Assembly (NCBI RefSeq): GCF_014850975.1
Contig: NZ_JACXST010000003.1
Location: 620,001-684,000, forward strand
Length of the DNA stretch: 64,000 nt
DNA from: Methylomonas fluvii
GTDB lineage: Bacteria > Pseudomonadota > Gammaproteobacteria > Methylococcales > Methylomonadaceae
Reading direction: 5' to 3'
Both the position numbers and the translations under genes were made by a program. Within the stretch, counting starts at the first letter, position 1. Each line of letters starts with the position of its first letter. Below, piece after piece: positions 18,021-27,148 of the stretch. The notes beneath the pieces are model-generated. The model worked only from the letters and a program-made list of their open reading frames with translations, searched no databases and had not been told where the DNA came from.

Positions 18021-19961
18021 ATGTCAGACCAAAAAATTTATCCGGTCAATCCGCAGATTGCCGCCAGCGCACACATCGATAGCGCTGCTTATCAGCGTCT
18101 CTACCAACAATCGATAACCGACCCGGAAACTTTTTGGGCTGAACAGGCCAGCGAATTTTTGGATTGGCAGCAACCTTGGCAGCAGGTGCTGCAATACGAC
18201 TACCCCAAGGGCGAAATACAGTGGTTCCTGGGCGGCAAACTGAATGTCACCGTCAACTGTCTGGACAGACACCTGGAAACACGCGGCGACCAGGTAGCGA
18301 TCATTTGGGAAGGCGACGACCCGGCGCATGATCGTAAACTGACCTACCGCGAGCTGCACACTCAAGTCTGCCAATTCGCCAATGTTTTAAAAGCCAATGG
18401 CGTACAAAAGGGCGACAGAGTCTGTATCTATCTACCGATGATCGCCGAAGCGGCTGTAGTCATTTTGGCCTGCGCGCGCATCGGCGCGGTGCATTCCATT
18501 GTCTTCGGCGGCTTTTCGGCTGACGCCTTACGCGATCGCGTCATCGACGCAGATTGCCGGGTTTTGATTTGCGCCGACGAGAGCTTTCGTGGCGGCAAAG
18601 TTGTGCATTCCAAATTGAATGTCGATAAAGCCGCCAAGCAATGCCCCAACTTGAATACCGTGATAGTGATCAAGCATACCGGCCACGACATCCCCTGGAC
18701 CGCAGGCCGCGACATTGATTATCGCGAAGCGATGCAAGCCGCGTCGGCCGACTGCGAGCCGGTGATGATGGACGCTGAAGATCCGCTGTTCATCCTGTAT
18801 ACCTCGGGTTCCACCGGCCAACCTAAGGGTGTGCTGCACACCACCGGCGGTTATTTGCTGTATGCGGCCATGACCCATAAATACGTATTCGATTACCAGG
18901 AAGGCGATGTTTACTGGTGCACGGCCGACATCGGCTGGATTACCGGCCATTCCTACGTGCTGTACGGGCCATTATGCAATGGCGCCACCAGCTTGATGTT
19001 CGAGGGCGTGCCGACTTATCCGCACCCGGACCGCTTCTGGCAAGTGATCGACAAACATCAGGTTAATATTTTTTACACCGCACCGACTGCCATTAGAGCG
19101 CTGATGGCGCAGGGCGACGATTTTGTCACCCGCACAAACCGCAGCTCGTTACGTATCCTGGGCAGCGTTGGCGAACCAATCAATCCAGAAGCCTGGGAAT
19201 GGTATTACCAAGTAGTCGGCAACAAACGCTGCCCGCTGGTGGATACCTGGTGGCAAACCGAAACCGGCGGCATTCTCATCACGCCTCTACCTGGCGCGAC
19301 GCCATTAAAACCCGGCTCAGCCACATTGCCGTTTTTCGGCGTAAAGCCGGCCATACTCGATCCGGATGGCAACATTCTGGAAGGCGAAGCGGAAGGTGTG
19401 CTGGTGTTGACCTATCCTTGGCCGGGCCAAGCTCGCACCGTTTATGGTGATCACGCGCGCTTTATCGACACTTATTTCGCCAAGTTCCCCGGCTATTATT
19501 TCGCCGGCGACGGTGCCCGCCGCGACAAAGACGGCTATTACTGGATTACCGGCCGCATCGATGACGTATTGAACGTGTGCGGCCACCGCTTGGGTACGGC
19601 CGAAATCGAAAGCGCGCTGGTGCTGCATGACTTAGTAGCCGAAGCCGCCGTGGTGGGTTTTCCGCATCCGATCAAAGGCCAAGGCATCTATGCGTATGTG
19701 ACGTTGAACGTCGGCATCGAAGGCAACAGCAGCCTGAAAGGCGAGTTGAAAGACTTGGTACGCGAGGAAATCAGCGCCATCGCCCTGCCCGATCTGATTC
19801 AATGGGCACCCGGCCTACCCAAGACCCGTTCCGGCAAGATCATGCGCCGCATCTTGCGCAAAATCGCCGCCAACGAATTCCACGATCTCGGCGATACCTC
19901 AACCCTGGCAGATCCGTCGGTGGTTGAGCAATTGATCGCCAACCGTCTGAAATTGCCTTAA
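18021..19961 (+). CDS. acs: Acetyl-CoA synthetase
   Basis: This AMP-forming acetate-CoA ligase activates acetate to acetyl-CoA. The 646-residue length from the ATG at 18021 is typical, and AGAAGGAGG precedes that ATG; a longer reading from 17949 runs into gluQ. Motifs include the P-loop-like [41 protein letters not shown](C)GHRLGTAE and the C-terminal [17 protein letters not shown] with the regulatory, acetylatable lysine. It lies in line with gluQ and the EamA transporter gene. Confidence 0.95.
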   Translation: MSDQKIYPVNPQIAASAHIDSAAYQRLYQQSITDPETFWAEQASEFLDWQQPWQQVLQYDYPKGEIQWFLGGKLNVTVNCLDRHLETRGDQVAIIWEGDDPAHDRKLTYRELHTQVCQFANVLKANGVQKGDRVCIYLPMIAEAAVVILACARIGAVHSIVFGGFSADALRDRVIDADCRVLICADESFRGGKVVHSKLNVDKAAKQCPNLNTVIVIKHTGHDIPWTAGRDIDYREAMQAASADCEPVMMDAEDPLFILYTSGSTGQPKGVLHTTGGYLLYAAMTHKYVFDYQEGDVYWCTADIGWITGHSYVLYGPLCNGATSLMFEGVPTYPHPDRFWQVIDKHQVNIFYTAPTAIRALMAQGDDFVTRTNRSSLRILGSVGEPINPEAWEWYYQVVGNKRCPLVDTWWQTETGGILITPLPGATPLKPGSATLPFFGVKPAILDPDGNILEGEAEGVLVLTYPWPGQARTVYGDHARFIDTYFAKFPGYYFAGDGARRDKDGYYWITGRIDDVLNVCGHRLGTAEIESALVLHDLVAEAAVVGFPHPIKGQGIYAYVTLNVGIEGNSSLKGELKDLVREEISAIALPDLIQWAPGLPKTRSGKIMRRILRKIAANEFHDLGDTSTLADPSVVEQLIANRLKLP

Positions 19962-19962
19962 G

Positions 19963-20853
19963 GTGAAAACCCGCCTGACTTTAGCGTATTTCAGTGTCAT
20001 TCTAGTCTGGACCACTACGCCGCTAGCCATAAAATGGAGCAGTATCGGCGTCAGCTTTGTGTTCGGGGCGATGGCAAGAATGAGCACCGGACTGGCTTGC
20101 CTGCTGTTGCTATTGCTACTTTTGCGCCGGCGTTTGCCGCTCCACCGACCCGCTTTGATAACTTATCTGGCGGTGGCGATACAGCTTTACGGCAGCATGC
20201 TGATTACCTATTGGTCCGCGCAATTCGTGCCGTCTGGCTGGATCTCGGTAATTTTCGGATTAAGCCCGTTCATGACCGCTTTTATGGCTGCGACATATTT
20301 GAAGGAACGCAGCCTGGGTTGGGGTAAATTATTCGCTTATAGTTTGGGTATGGGTGGGTTAGTGGTCATGTTCAGCTCGGCTCTGGAATTGGATGAACTC
20401 GCTCTGCAAGGCCTGATCGGCGTGCTGGTGGCTACCTTCATCCACGCGGCCAGCGCGGTGTGGGTCAAGCAAATTGACGCAGGTCTACCGGCTTTACAAT
20501 TGGTTACGGGCGGATTGTTAATCGCGGTACCCTTGTATTTCTGCACCTGGTATTGGTTGGATGGCGGCGTATTGCCGGAAAATATTCCACCGCAAACCCT
20601 GTATTCCATTGCTTATCTTGGGGTGATTGCCACCACTCTGGGTTTTGCTTTGTATTATTTTGTGTTGGCCAACATGCAAGCCACCAACGTGGCGATGATG
20701 AATTTGATGACACCGATAATGTCCCTGGTGCTGGGTTATAGCGTCAACCACGAACCGTTGACGGTGAAAACCATGGCCGGCACGGCTCTGATTATGTGCG
20801 CGCTGTTGATTTACGAAATCGTCAATCGCCGACAACAACGGATTGGCGGGTAA
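19963..20853 (+). CDS. EamA/DMT-family membrane transporter
   Basis: 296 residues with about ten hydrophobic helices in two repeated halves, the drug/metabolite transporter layout (WTTTPLAIKWSSIGVSFVFGA, later YSIAYLGVIATTLGFALYYF and MMNLMTPIMSLVLGY). It starts with GTG directly after the acs stop. It is probably an inner-membrane exporter of unknown substrate. Confidence 0.82.
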   Translation: MKTRLTLAYFSVILVWTTTPLAIKWSSIGVSFVFGAMARMSTGLACLLLLLLLLRRRLPLHRPALITYLAVAIQLYGSMLITYWSAQFVPSGWISVIFGLSPFMTAFMAATYLKERSLGWGKLFAYSLGMGGLVVMFSSALELDELALQGLIGVLVATFIHAASAVWVKQIDAGLPALQLVTGGLLIAVPLYFCTWYWLDGGVLPENIPPQTLYSIAYLGVIATTLGFALYYFVLANMQATNVAMMNLMTPIMSLVLGYSVNHEPLTVKTMAGTALIMCALLIYEIVNRRQQRIGG

Positions 20854-20875
20854 TTGCCATTCCGCCATCTGAGAA

Positions 20876-20953
20876 CTAAATTTTGCTGAGGCGTTGCTGC
20901 AAATACGCGGCGAACTCGGCTTTAATTTCCTCATGCAGCAATTTGAATAATTT
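20876..20953 (-). pseudogene. galU: Probable C-terminal remnant of galU
   Basis: On the minus strand an open frame ending at TAG (20876-20878) reads LLHEEIKAEFAAYLQQRLSKI. This resembles the C-terminal tail of UTP-glucose-1-phosphate uridylyltransferase (a helix ending in an EF-x-AYL-type segment). Upstream it stops at once. The clear galU N-terminus lies in the same orientation at 23105-23166, so the two are best read as the ends of one gene whose middle has been lost. The tail is short; identity is moderate without an alignment. Confidence 0.45.
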
Positions 20954-21298
20954 TGTTTAGTTCCAAAGCTGATGCATTGTATACCATATGATTATAATAA
21001 AGAGTTATTCCGAACGGTAACTCATACGGGAATCAATCGGATATCAGTGCTTTCTAACGTGGGGACGATTTTGGTAAAGGCTACGGAACAACCACAATCC
21101 CCACTATGGGCAGATCAATGCCCTTCTTCGGCGGCAAAGAGGATTTCTTTGATCATGGCGGTTATCTGTAGCATTGGGTTGTGGCTATTTTCTCATCTGA
21201 TGATTTTTTCGAGGCACCCAAATGTAGCTGTACTTTTGTCGCATAATTAACTGTGCAGATAAATATTACAAAATTTTCAACATCAAAATTATAATATC
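20954..21298. other. AT-rich non-coding left flank of the DUF4301 gene
   Basis: No convincing gene. A 92-residue open frame at 20972-21250 has no recognisable domain and no ribosome binding site, and I do not call it. The stretch marks the left boundary of the foreign-looking segment. Confidence 0.45.
21231..21238 (+). promoter_or_regulatory. Bacteroidetes-type -7 promoter match
   Basis: TACTTTTG fits the Bacteroidetes -7 consensus TAnnTTTG and lies 60 bases before the DUF4301 ATG. A T-rich segment about 20 bases upstream could stand for the -33 TTTG box. The match is short and could be chance in AT-rich DNA. Confidence 0.3.
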
Positions 21299-22819
21299 AT
21301 GCTTTCAATCAACGATTTACAGCAAATTAGCGAAAAATGTATTTCAGAATCACAAATTATTTATCAGCTTAAAAGTTTTGAAACTGGTTTCCCGTTTTTG
21401 AAAATAATTAATGCTGCATCACCAGAGCGGGGTATTACCATTGCTTCGGATGCGCAAATTAATGATTTGTTGGAAACATGGGATGCTTATTTGAAATCCG
21501 ATGCTTCAATACTAAAATTTGTTCCGGCATCGGGTGCGGCCAGTCGTATGTTTAAAGATTTATATGAGTTTTTGGATGCCGATTATGCCGAACCAACAAA
21601 ACCTGCTGAAATTAAATTTATTACTGAAATTAAAAACTTTGCGTTTTACAATGCTTTGAACGAATGTTGTTTGAAAAATAATAATAAAAGTATTGATGAT
21701 TTGATTGAAAATGGAGAGACAAAAGCTATTGTGTCTAATTTATTAAACAGTAATGGCTTGAATTATGGTGCGTTGCCTAAAGGCTTACTTTTATTTCACA
21801 CATATAACAACGAAAAACGTACTTCGCTACAGGAGCATTTGGTGGAAGGCGCATTGTATGCTTCTAATGCATCGAATGAAGTAAATATTCATTTCACAGT
21901 TTCGACTGAACACCGTCAACTGTTTGAAAAACATGTAAATGATACGCTTCCTGAATACGAAAATGTACTGGTTAAAAAATTCAACATCAGTTTCTCAGAA
22001 CAAAAGCCATCGACTGACACTATAGCTGTCGACGAACAAAATCAACCATTTCGCGAAAATGGAAAATTAGTTTTTCGTCCCGGAGGACACGGCGCTCTCA
22101 TTGAAAATCTGAACGATTTGAATGCAGATGTAATTTTTATTAAGAATATTGATAATGTAGTTCCTGATTATCTTAAAAACCAAACAGTTAAATATAAGAA
22201 AGCCATTGCAGGTTTATTGATTAAACTTCAACAAAAAGCGTTTGAAAATCTTCAATTATTGGATGAAGAGAATACTTCTATTTCAAGCTTACATGAAATT
22301 GCACTGTTTTGCGAAAAGGAACTTAATAACATTCACCCTGAAATTGATAAATTGGATGAAAGTGAATTAAAACAGTATCTGAAATCAAAGCTAAATCGTC
22401 CGATTAGGGTTTGTGGTATGGTTAAAAATACCGGAGAACCTGGTGGTGGTCCTTTTCTTACTGTAAATGCAGATAGAACCGTATCTACTCAAATTCTCGA
22501 AAGTTCGCAAATTGATTTATCAAATCCTGCTGAAAAAGCTAAAATGATGAATTCAACACATTTTAATCCTGTTGATTTGGTATGTGGAGTGAAAAACTAT
22601 AAAGGCGAAAAATTTAATCTTTTACATTATGTCGACAACCAAACCGGATTTATTTCATCGAAATCCAAGGGTGGTAAAGAATTGAAAGCTTTAGAGTTGC
22701 CCGGACTTTGGAATGGAGCCATGAGCGATTGGAATACAATTTTTGTTGAAGTTCCCATCGAAACATTTAATCCGGTAAAAACAGTGAACGATTTGCTTCG
22801 TCCTGAACATCAAAAATAA
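21299..22819 (+). CDS. DUF4301 protein, Bacteroidetes-like, probably horizontally acquired
   Basis: 506 residues, markedly AT-rich compared with its neighbours, with codon use full of AAA/AAT/GAA. FVPASGAASRMFKDLYEF resembles the nucleotide-binding loop of sugar nucleotidyltransferases. FRPGGHGALIENLNDLN followed by ADVIFIKNIDNV resembles the UDP-sugar pyrophosphorylase core (GHG ... N-x-DN). The family I recall is DUF4301, found mainly in Bacteroidetes. No Shine-Dalgarno sequence precedes the ATG, again typical of Bacteroidetes. A nucleotidyltransferase activity is inferred, not established. Confidence 0.75.
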   Translation: MLSINDLQQISEKCISESQIIYQLKSFETGFPFLKIINAASPERGITIASDAQINDLLETWDAYLKSDASILKFVPASGAASRMFKDLYEFLDADYAEPTKPAEIKFITEIKNFAFYNALNECCLKNNNKSIDDLIENGETKAIVSNLLNSNGLNYGALPKGLLLFHTYNNEKRTSLQEHLVEGALYASNASNEVNIHFTVSTEHRQLFEKHVNDTLPEYENVLVKKFNISFSEQKPSTDTIAVDEQNQPFRENGKLVFRPGGHGALIENLNDLNADVIFIKNIDNVVPDYLKNQTVKYKKAIAGLLIKLQQKAFENLQLLDEENTSISSLHEIALFCEKELNNIHPEIDKLDESELKQYLKSKLNRPIRVCGMVKNTGEPGGGPFLTVNADRTVSTQILESSQIDLSNPAEKAKMMNSTHFNPVDLVCGVKNYKGEKFNLLHYVDNQTGFISSKSKGGKELKALELPGLWNGAMSDWNTIFVEVPIETFNPVKTVNDLLRPEHQK

Positions 22820-23104
22820 GATAATTTGTTTCTAATTAAAATTATTGAATCATATTTATTCAAAAGGTTTATCACATTATTTGTAATGAGCTTTGTTATC
22901 CGCACACTTATTTTCTTGGAAACATGGCAAATTTAAAAGTGAAGTGCGCGATCTTTCTTGAACCTGCTGTTGCTATTTTCTACTCCGTATCGGTGAGGAT
23001 GATCAAGGTACATAGAATACACATCACCATATAAATTCCGCTTTGGTCTACTTATCAATCACTCGTTTCTTGAACTGTCCGGTTTTGATGGCGGGGATCA
23101 CTGT
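22820..23104. other. AT-rich right flank of the DUF4301 segment
   Basis: No secure gene. A minus-strand frame of about 41 codons (roughly 22935-23060, beginning at a TTG) reads NLYGDVYSMYLDHPHRYG in part; I do not recognise it. It is bounded on the right by the galU N-terminal fragment. Confidence 0.4.
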
Positions 23105-23166
23105 GGATAACGAACGAGTTCCCAAACCGGCAACCGGAGAACAGCTTTGGTAATTTTTTGACTCAT
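23105..23166 (-). pseudogene. galU: N-terminal fragment of galU with frameshift
   Basis: The ATG at 23164-23166 (minus strand) begins MSQKITKAVL. After loss of one base the frame continues as PVAGLGTRSL, together the hallmark N-terminus of UTP-glucose-1-phosphate uridylyltransferase with its nucleotide-binding G-x-G-x-R loop. GAGAG before the ATG could be its old ribosome binding site. Homology then ends, so only about 20 codons remain. With the tail at 20876-20953 this indicates a galU gene split or replaced by the AT-rich DUF4301 segment. Confidence 0.7.
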
Positions 23167-23308
23167 AAACTCTCGATTGATTAAGGTTTTACTTTGACGA
23201 ACGGATGATGTGTGCCTAACCTTATGGCAAAATTAAATAAGCACTGTAAGGTCTTTATTTTAGGCGATAATGTAAGTTTATTCCCAACTCTCAGCACGAG
23301 ATATAGCA

Positions 23309-24628
23309 ATGATAAGACTGTTATGCACCTTTTTGGTAGCATTGATACCGGTAAAACTGGCTTTTAGTCAGGACTTGCTGGAAACCTATCAGCTGGCGAA
23401 AGCAAATGATCCGGAGTTTAAAAGTTCGGATATCAATAAGCTCGCCATCGCCGAAACTAAGTCGCAAAGCATCGCGCAAATGTTGCCAAATCTTTCCTTT
23501 AGCGCCAACAGCAGCCGCAATCGTCTGGAAAGTACCAGCTTTTTGGGAACCACCTTGCAGCATTACTGGGACAGCAAATTCGGTATCAATTTAAAACAAC
23601 CGGTGTTTCATTGGGACCATTGGGTACAGCTTGATCAAGCCGATAATAAAATTGCTCAGGCGGAAGCGCAATTCCAGGCTAAACAACAAAGCCTGATCCG
23701 CAGAACCGCCGAGGCGTATTTCAATATACTGGCCGCGCAAGACAATCTGGAATTTGCCAACTCGGAAAAAAAATCCATCGAAAAACAATTGGAGCAGGCC
23801 AAGCAGCGTTTCGACGTCGGCATCATAGCGATTACAGACGTTTATGAAGCCCAAGCCGGTTATGACAGAGCTCTGGCCAGCGAGATCGAAGCACAAAACC
23901 TTTTGGATAACAGCAAGGAAGCCTTGCGGGAAATCATAGGTGAGAATGCCGCCGAACTAAACAGTTTGCAAGCACAAATCCCGCTCAGCCCGCCCGCACC
24001 GGAGGACTTGTCATCCTGGTCCAATGCAGCGGAGAACAATAACTTCTCTATCGTCGCACAGATTAATCAAGCCGAATACGTCCGCAAAAACGTCGAGTTA
24101 CAACAATCCAAGCATCTGCCCACCCTCGACATCGTCGCGCAATATAGCGAAATGGATACTGGCAACCAATACGGCTTGCGCGGCGACAATGAAAGTTTCG
24201 GATTGCAACTCAACCTGCCTTTATACGAAGGCGGCGGCACCTCTTCCCGCAGCCGCCAAGCGGCCTACGAGTATGAAGCAGCCAAGGAAGATTTGACTAA
24301 AGTAAAACGCAGCATCAATCGCGGCGTAAAAGACGCATTTCGCGGCGTAGTTTCCAGCATCAGTAGAGTCAAAGCATTAGATGCTACCAGCAAATCTGCG
24401 GAAATGGCCGTGGAAGCCGCCGAAGCCGGTTTTGAAGTGGGCACCCGCACCATGGTGGACGTGCTTACCGAACAGCGTAATTTATACAAAGCCAAAAGCG
24501 ATTACGCCAGAAGCCGCTACGACTATCTGATCAACGGCATCAAACTCAAAGAAGCGGCCGGCAGCCTGAATGAACAGGACCTCGAACAGATCAATCAATA
24601 TCTGCAGGGAACGCTGAGTAAGAACTAG
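23309..24628 (+). CDS. tolC: TolC-family outer membrane efflux protein
   Basis: 439 residues with a signal peptide (about 1-20, ending FS-QD). The two repeated coiled-coil/beta halves of TolC are visible: DLLETYQLAKANDPEF, the long helical repeat AEAQFQAKQQSLIRRTAEAY, RFDVGIIAITDVYEAQAGYD, and in the second half FEVGTRTMVDVLTEQRNLY. The paired VG-x-ITDV / VGTRTMVDV motifs mark the two repeats. It forms the outer-membrane tunnel for type I secretion or efflux. It stands alone, which suits a shared TolC; the second TolC-like gene near 48-49 kb belongs to an RND operon. Confidence 0.88.
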   Translation: MIRLLCTFLVALIPVKLAFSQDLLETYQLAKANDPEFKSSDINKLAIAETKSQSIAQMLPNLSFSANSSRNRLESTSFLGTTLQHYWDSKFGINLKQPVFHWDHWVQLDQADNKIAQAEAQFQAKQQSLIRRTAEAYFNILAAQDNLEFANSEKKSIEKQLEQAKQRFDVGIIAITDVYEAQAGYDRALASEIEAQNLLDNSKEALREIIGENAAELNSLQAQIPLSPPAPEDLSSWSNAAENNNFSIVAQINQAEYVRKNVELQQSKHLPTLDIVAQYSEMDTGNQYGLRGDNESFGLQLNLPLYEGGGTSSRSRQAAYEYEAAKEDLTKVKRSINRGVKDAFRGVVSSISRVKALDATSKSAEMAVEAAEAGFEVGTRTMVDVLTEQRNLYKAKSDYARSRYDYLINGIKLKEAAGSLNEQDLEQINQYLQGTLSKN

Positions 24629-24661
24629 CCCACTCCATGGAGTACTCAAGGCCGTTCCTTA

Positions 24662-24782
24662 TTAACCCGGTCCTTGCCCTTAAATACCGTTCGTCCTGAG
24701 CCCTTCGGCTACGCTCAAGAGAGACTTGTCGAAGGACGCATCAGGCTTCGACAGCTGGAACGGTGTGCCGGGCTGGGTTAAA
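24662..24782. repeat. Dispersed palindromic intergenic repeat, copy 1
   Basis: Begins TTAACCCGG and ends in CTGGGTTAA with inner inverted segments (TTCGTCCTGAGC ... GTCGAAGGACGCATCAGG ... GAACGG). The same architecture recurs at 42267-42340, 54562-54664 and 55541-55651. It lies directly after tolC. Confidence 0.7.
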
Positions 24783-25525
24783 CATTACCGATTTTGCCAC
24801 CGCCAATGCCGAGCGTTATTGGCACAGCCATGTTCTTATCATGCAGATTTCGGCCATAGCCGGTAAATGTCCAGCCAAAACCAGGCTTAGGATATCGTGA
24901 GTACCGCTGCTATTGCGCCAAACCTGCGCTTGATTGCCTTTAACGCATCCTCAAAGGCTAAGGGCGCATGCAGACATGATCGGGTAGTAAGCAAGCCCGC
25001 CGCAGTCTTAATCGATTCATACAACCCTCGGAGCCATTCCGTTATTGCTTATAGCCTTAAGCGCAAGCCTTTTAAGCTCGCGCACGAGACTTTTCGCTAT
25101 CTTCGCAAGGCTTTTAGCGTTGCGCACAAACCCCAAAGCCTTGCTGGCTCAGTTAAAAGCTTTGCGGACAACACAAAATTCATGCGTCCGCCGGGCAAAA
25201 CGCCTTGCGCGCCAGGCTATTCAGCTTGCGCACAAGCTATTTTGCTATCCTCGCAAGGCTTTTAGGCTTGTTCGTAAGCCCACCAAGCCTTGCAGGCAAA
25301 GCAAATTGGTTTGTTCGCTCGGCAAACTGCCTGGCGCGCAAGGCAGTTTGGTTTGCACGCAAGAGAATTTGGCTTTCGCGACTAGCAAAATGCGATTCTC
25401 GTTTGGCTCCAAGGCTTACTAATGGGGTACAGCTGACCGCCCCTGCGGAAAATATGGCATCCGTTCGGGAATTGGATACAGTCGATCACGGTATTGGTGG
25501 TGGGGTTTGACGGCCATCAGCCAAC
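24783..25525. repeat. Long non-coding stretch with degenerate direct repeats
   Basis: About 740 bases without a believable gene. Between 25071 and 25422 short words (GCGCA, CGCAAGGC, AAGCC, TTTGC) recur. A diverged direct repeat is offset by 148 bases: CGCAAGGCTTTTAG is at 25104-25117 and again at 25252-25265, inside longer similar blocks. Open frames run through it in three registers because of the biased composition; their Arg/Ala/Leu-rich translations look artefactual. Confidence 0.6.
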
Positions 25526-25571
25526 TACTGAGTCGTCCCTGAAAAAGCCGATATTTTCCGAACACCAGCAT

Positions 25572-26918
25572 TCAGGCCGACAATAAAAACGGCGCGCTCA
25601 ATGGCCGCGCCAAAATCCGACATGGCGGTCTCCAAAAATGAGGCAAAAAAATCCTCAACTGCCTGAGGATCATACGGATATTGTGACCAGCACCGCATAA
25701 GATGGCATGCATGGCATCGCCCAGTTCGCCTTTCAGGTAATTGCGGCCCAGCAATCCGTCGTTTTTGAGGTGCCCGATGACGGGTTCGATGGCATTGCGG
25801 CGTTTGAGGGCGCGTTTGAGTCGCCGGGTGTTTATTCCTCTCTTTTGCCGGGCTTTGTAAATGGTCACGTTCGGGACCTCGACACCACGGTATCCTAAAT
25901 CCACAAAAGCTTCTTTTGCGCGTGTACCGCTTAGAATCTCCGCCTGTTCCAGACACGATTCCAGGGTGTGTCCATCGTAGGGATTACCGGAAAAGCTGCG
26001 GGCGCCGAGCACAAAATTACTTTTGTTGGTGACGGTGATGCCCACTTTGACGCCGAATTCATACTTCTTGTGGACTTTGCCTTTGGAAATGCATTCGACT
26101 TCCGTGGCGTGGAAACTGTACAGCTTGTTTTTATCCTGGGGTTGTTGGTTCAAAATCCGTTGGGTTTTCTCTAGCGTCTCTTTAAAAGCCAATTTGACTG
26201 CATCGGATTGATCCGTCAATTGGCGCTCGATATCTCGGTAAACCCGACCCACCAAAGTTTTGAGCTGTTTGAGCATTTTGCGTTTGCGCTTCATTTGCTT
26301 GGCATGACTGTACCGGTTCGCCATCATCAGCAAATAGGGGGCTTTGCGGTTGTAGTTCTGCCGTAGTGTAATCTCATGCTGCTCAGCCAGACGTACCATG
26401 TGCTGGCGACAGCGTTCATACAATTTTCCATCGGTCGGATACGTGATGGCTTTCTCTTGCACCGTGCTATCAACCGTCACCGATTCAAAATCCTGTTTCT
26501 TCACGGTCTTGCTGGCTACGCCAGCCTGGATCGTCACCGATAACATCCACTCGCAACCTTCTTCTCCGATCCGTTTTCGCCAATAGGTCAGTGACGTGGG
26601 GTGGCAAGGTATCTGGTGTTGGAAATACTCTTCGCCACAAAAATATTGCCAATAGGGATTTTCAAGCCACTGTGCCACGACCGCTTCGTCCGAGCGTGCA
26701 AACGCATGTTTGAGGTAATGAAGCCCGGCAATAAGACGCGTTGGCAACGCCGGAGCGCCTTGGTTCTCGGTAAAAAATTCACCGAACGCATCATCCAGTA
26801 CTTTCCAATCGATCAAATTTGCCAGTTGGTAAAGCTCATGCTTCGGATTCAACAGGTCGGCCAGTGGTGTGTTGAATAGATCGATTTGGCCGCTACTTTC
26901 TTGGGATTTTGGCTTCAT
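25572..26918 (-). CDS. IS5-family-like transposase
   Basis: 448 residues with a DDE-type layout. The N-terminal helical domain (IDLFNTPLADLLNPKHELYQLANLIDW) includes a segment shared by many IS5-group transposases. The first acidic residue is in VTVDSTVQEKAI, a second in AFVDLGYRG, and the glutamate in RRNAIEPVIGHLKNDGLLGRNYL, i.e. the DDE ... IEP-x-IGHLK pattern. The reading frame is complete from ATG to stop. Family name is from recall of the IEPVIGHLK signature and end structure. Confidence 0.88.
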   Translation of the reverse strand: MKPKSQESSGQIDLFNTPLADLLNPKHELYQLANLIDWKVLDDAFGEFFTENQGAPALPTRLIAGLHYLKHAFARSDEAVVAQWLENPYWQYFCGEEYFQHQIPCHPTSLTYWRKRIGEEGCEWMLSVTIQAGVASKTVKKQDFESVTVDSTVQEKAITYPTDGKLYERCRQHMVRLAEQHEITLRQNYNRKAPYLLMMANRYSHAKQMKRKRKMLKQLKTLVGRVYRDIERQLTDQSDAVKLAFKETLEKTQRILNQQPQDKNKLYSFHATEVECISKGKVHKKYEFGVKVGITVTNKSNFVLGARSFSGNPYDGHTLESCLEQAEILSGTRAKEAFVDLGYRGVEVPNVTIYKARQKRGINTRRLKRALKRRNAIEPVIGHLKNDGLLGRNYLKGELGDAMHAILCGAGHNIRMILRQLRIFLPHFWRPPCRILARPLSAPFLLSA

Positions 26919-26931
26919 TTTCGATAAAAAT

Positions 26932-26970
26932 TTGCAAGAAATTAATATCTATTTTACTAATTTCTTGCAA
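26932..26970. promoter_or_regulatory. Perfect 13-bp inverted repeat upstream of the transposase
   Basis: TTGCAAGAAATTA (26932-26944) and TAATTTCTTGCAA (26958-26970) are perfectly complementary around a 13-base spacer, 14 bases before the transposase start. It could be an operator or a hairpin that limits transposase translation. Confidence 0.5.
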
Positions 26971-27100
26971 TTATTGCCCGTCTTTTTCTTCAATTATTTA
27001 TTGTGTTTCAATGCTTTAGCCGTGAATTTGTGGCTTTTCAGGGGCGACTACTGACTGTCGGTGTGATTCTTGAATGGCAGGTTTATGTCAGAAATTGATC

Positions 27101-27148
27101 GTTTAACAGCGCATTCAGCGGCTTGTCCGCTGCAATGCCTTGTTAGCG
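27101..27148 (-). repeat. attC-like imperfect palindrome at the end of a gene unit
   Basis: On the minus strand the segment runs from CGCTAACAAGGCATTGCAGCGG through a short loop to CCGCTGAATGCGCTGTTAAAC (key parts only). The two arms pair imperfectly, and the outer end GTTAAAC fits the integron core GTTRRRY exactly. The inner box CGCTAAC matches the RYYYAAC partner only partly. It overlaps the last codons of the minus-strand gene and sits where an integron cassette attC would be. No integrase gene is in the window. Confidence 0.5.

Larger units (their letters stand above)
25526..27054. mobile_element. IS5-family-like insertion sequence with target duplication
   Basis: A 1,517-base element (25532-27048) carries one transposase gene. 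The ends are imperfect inverted repeats: GTCGTCCCTGAAAAAGCC at the left and, on the other strand at the right, GTCGCCCCTGAAAAGCC. The flanking hexamer TACTGA is present at 25526-25531 and at 27049-27054, which is direct evidence of a target-site duplication and a relatively intact insertion. It separates the repeat-rich region from the accessory operon. Confidence 0.85.

Noticed and set aside
20972-21250. 92-codon plus-strand open frame left of the DUF4301 gene
   Set aside because: No ribosome binding site, no recognisable domain, lies in AT-rich boundary DNA; not called as a gene.
24897-25510. Three overlapping open frames (122, 125 and 101 codons)
   Set aside because: They are open because of repeated GC-skewed words; translations are Arg/Ala/Leu-rich repeats in several registers, typical of non-coding repeat DNA.
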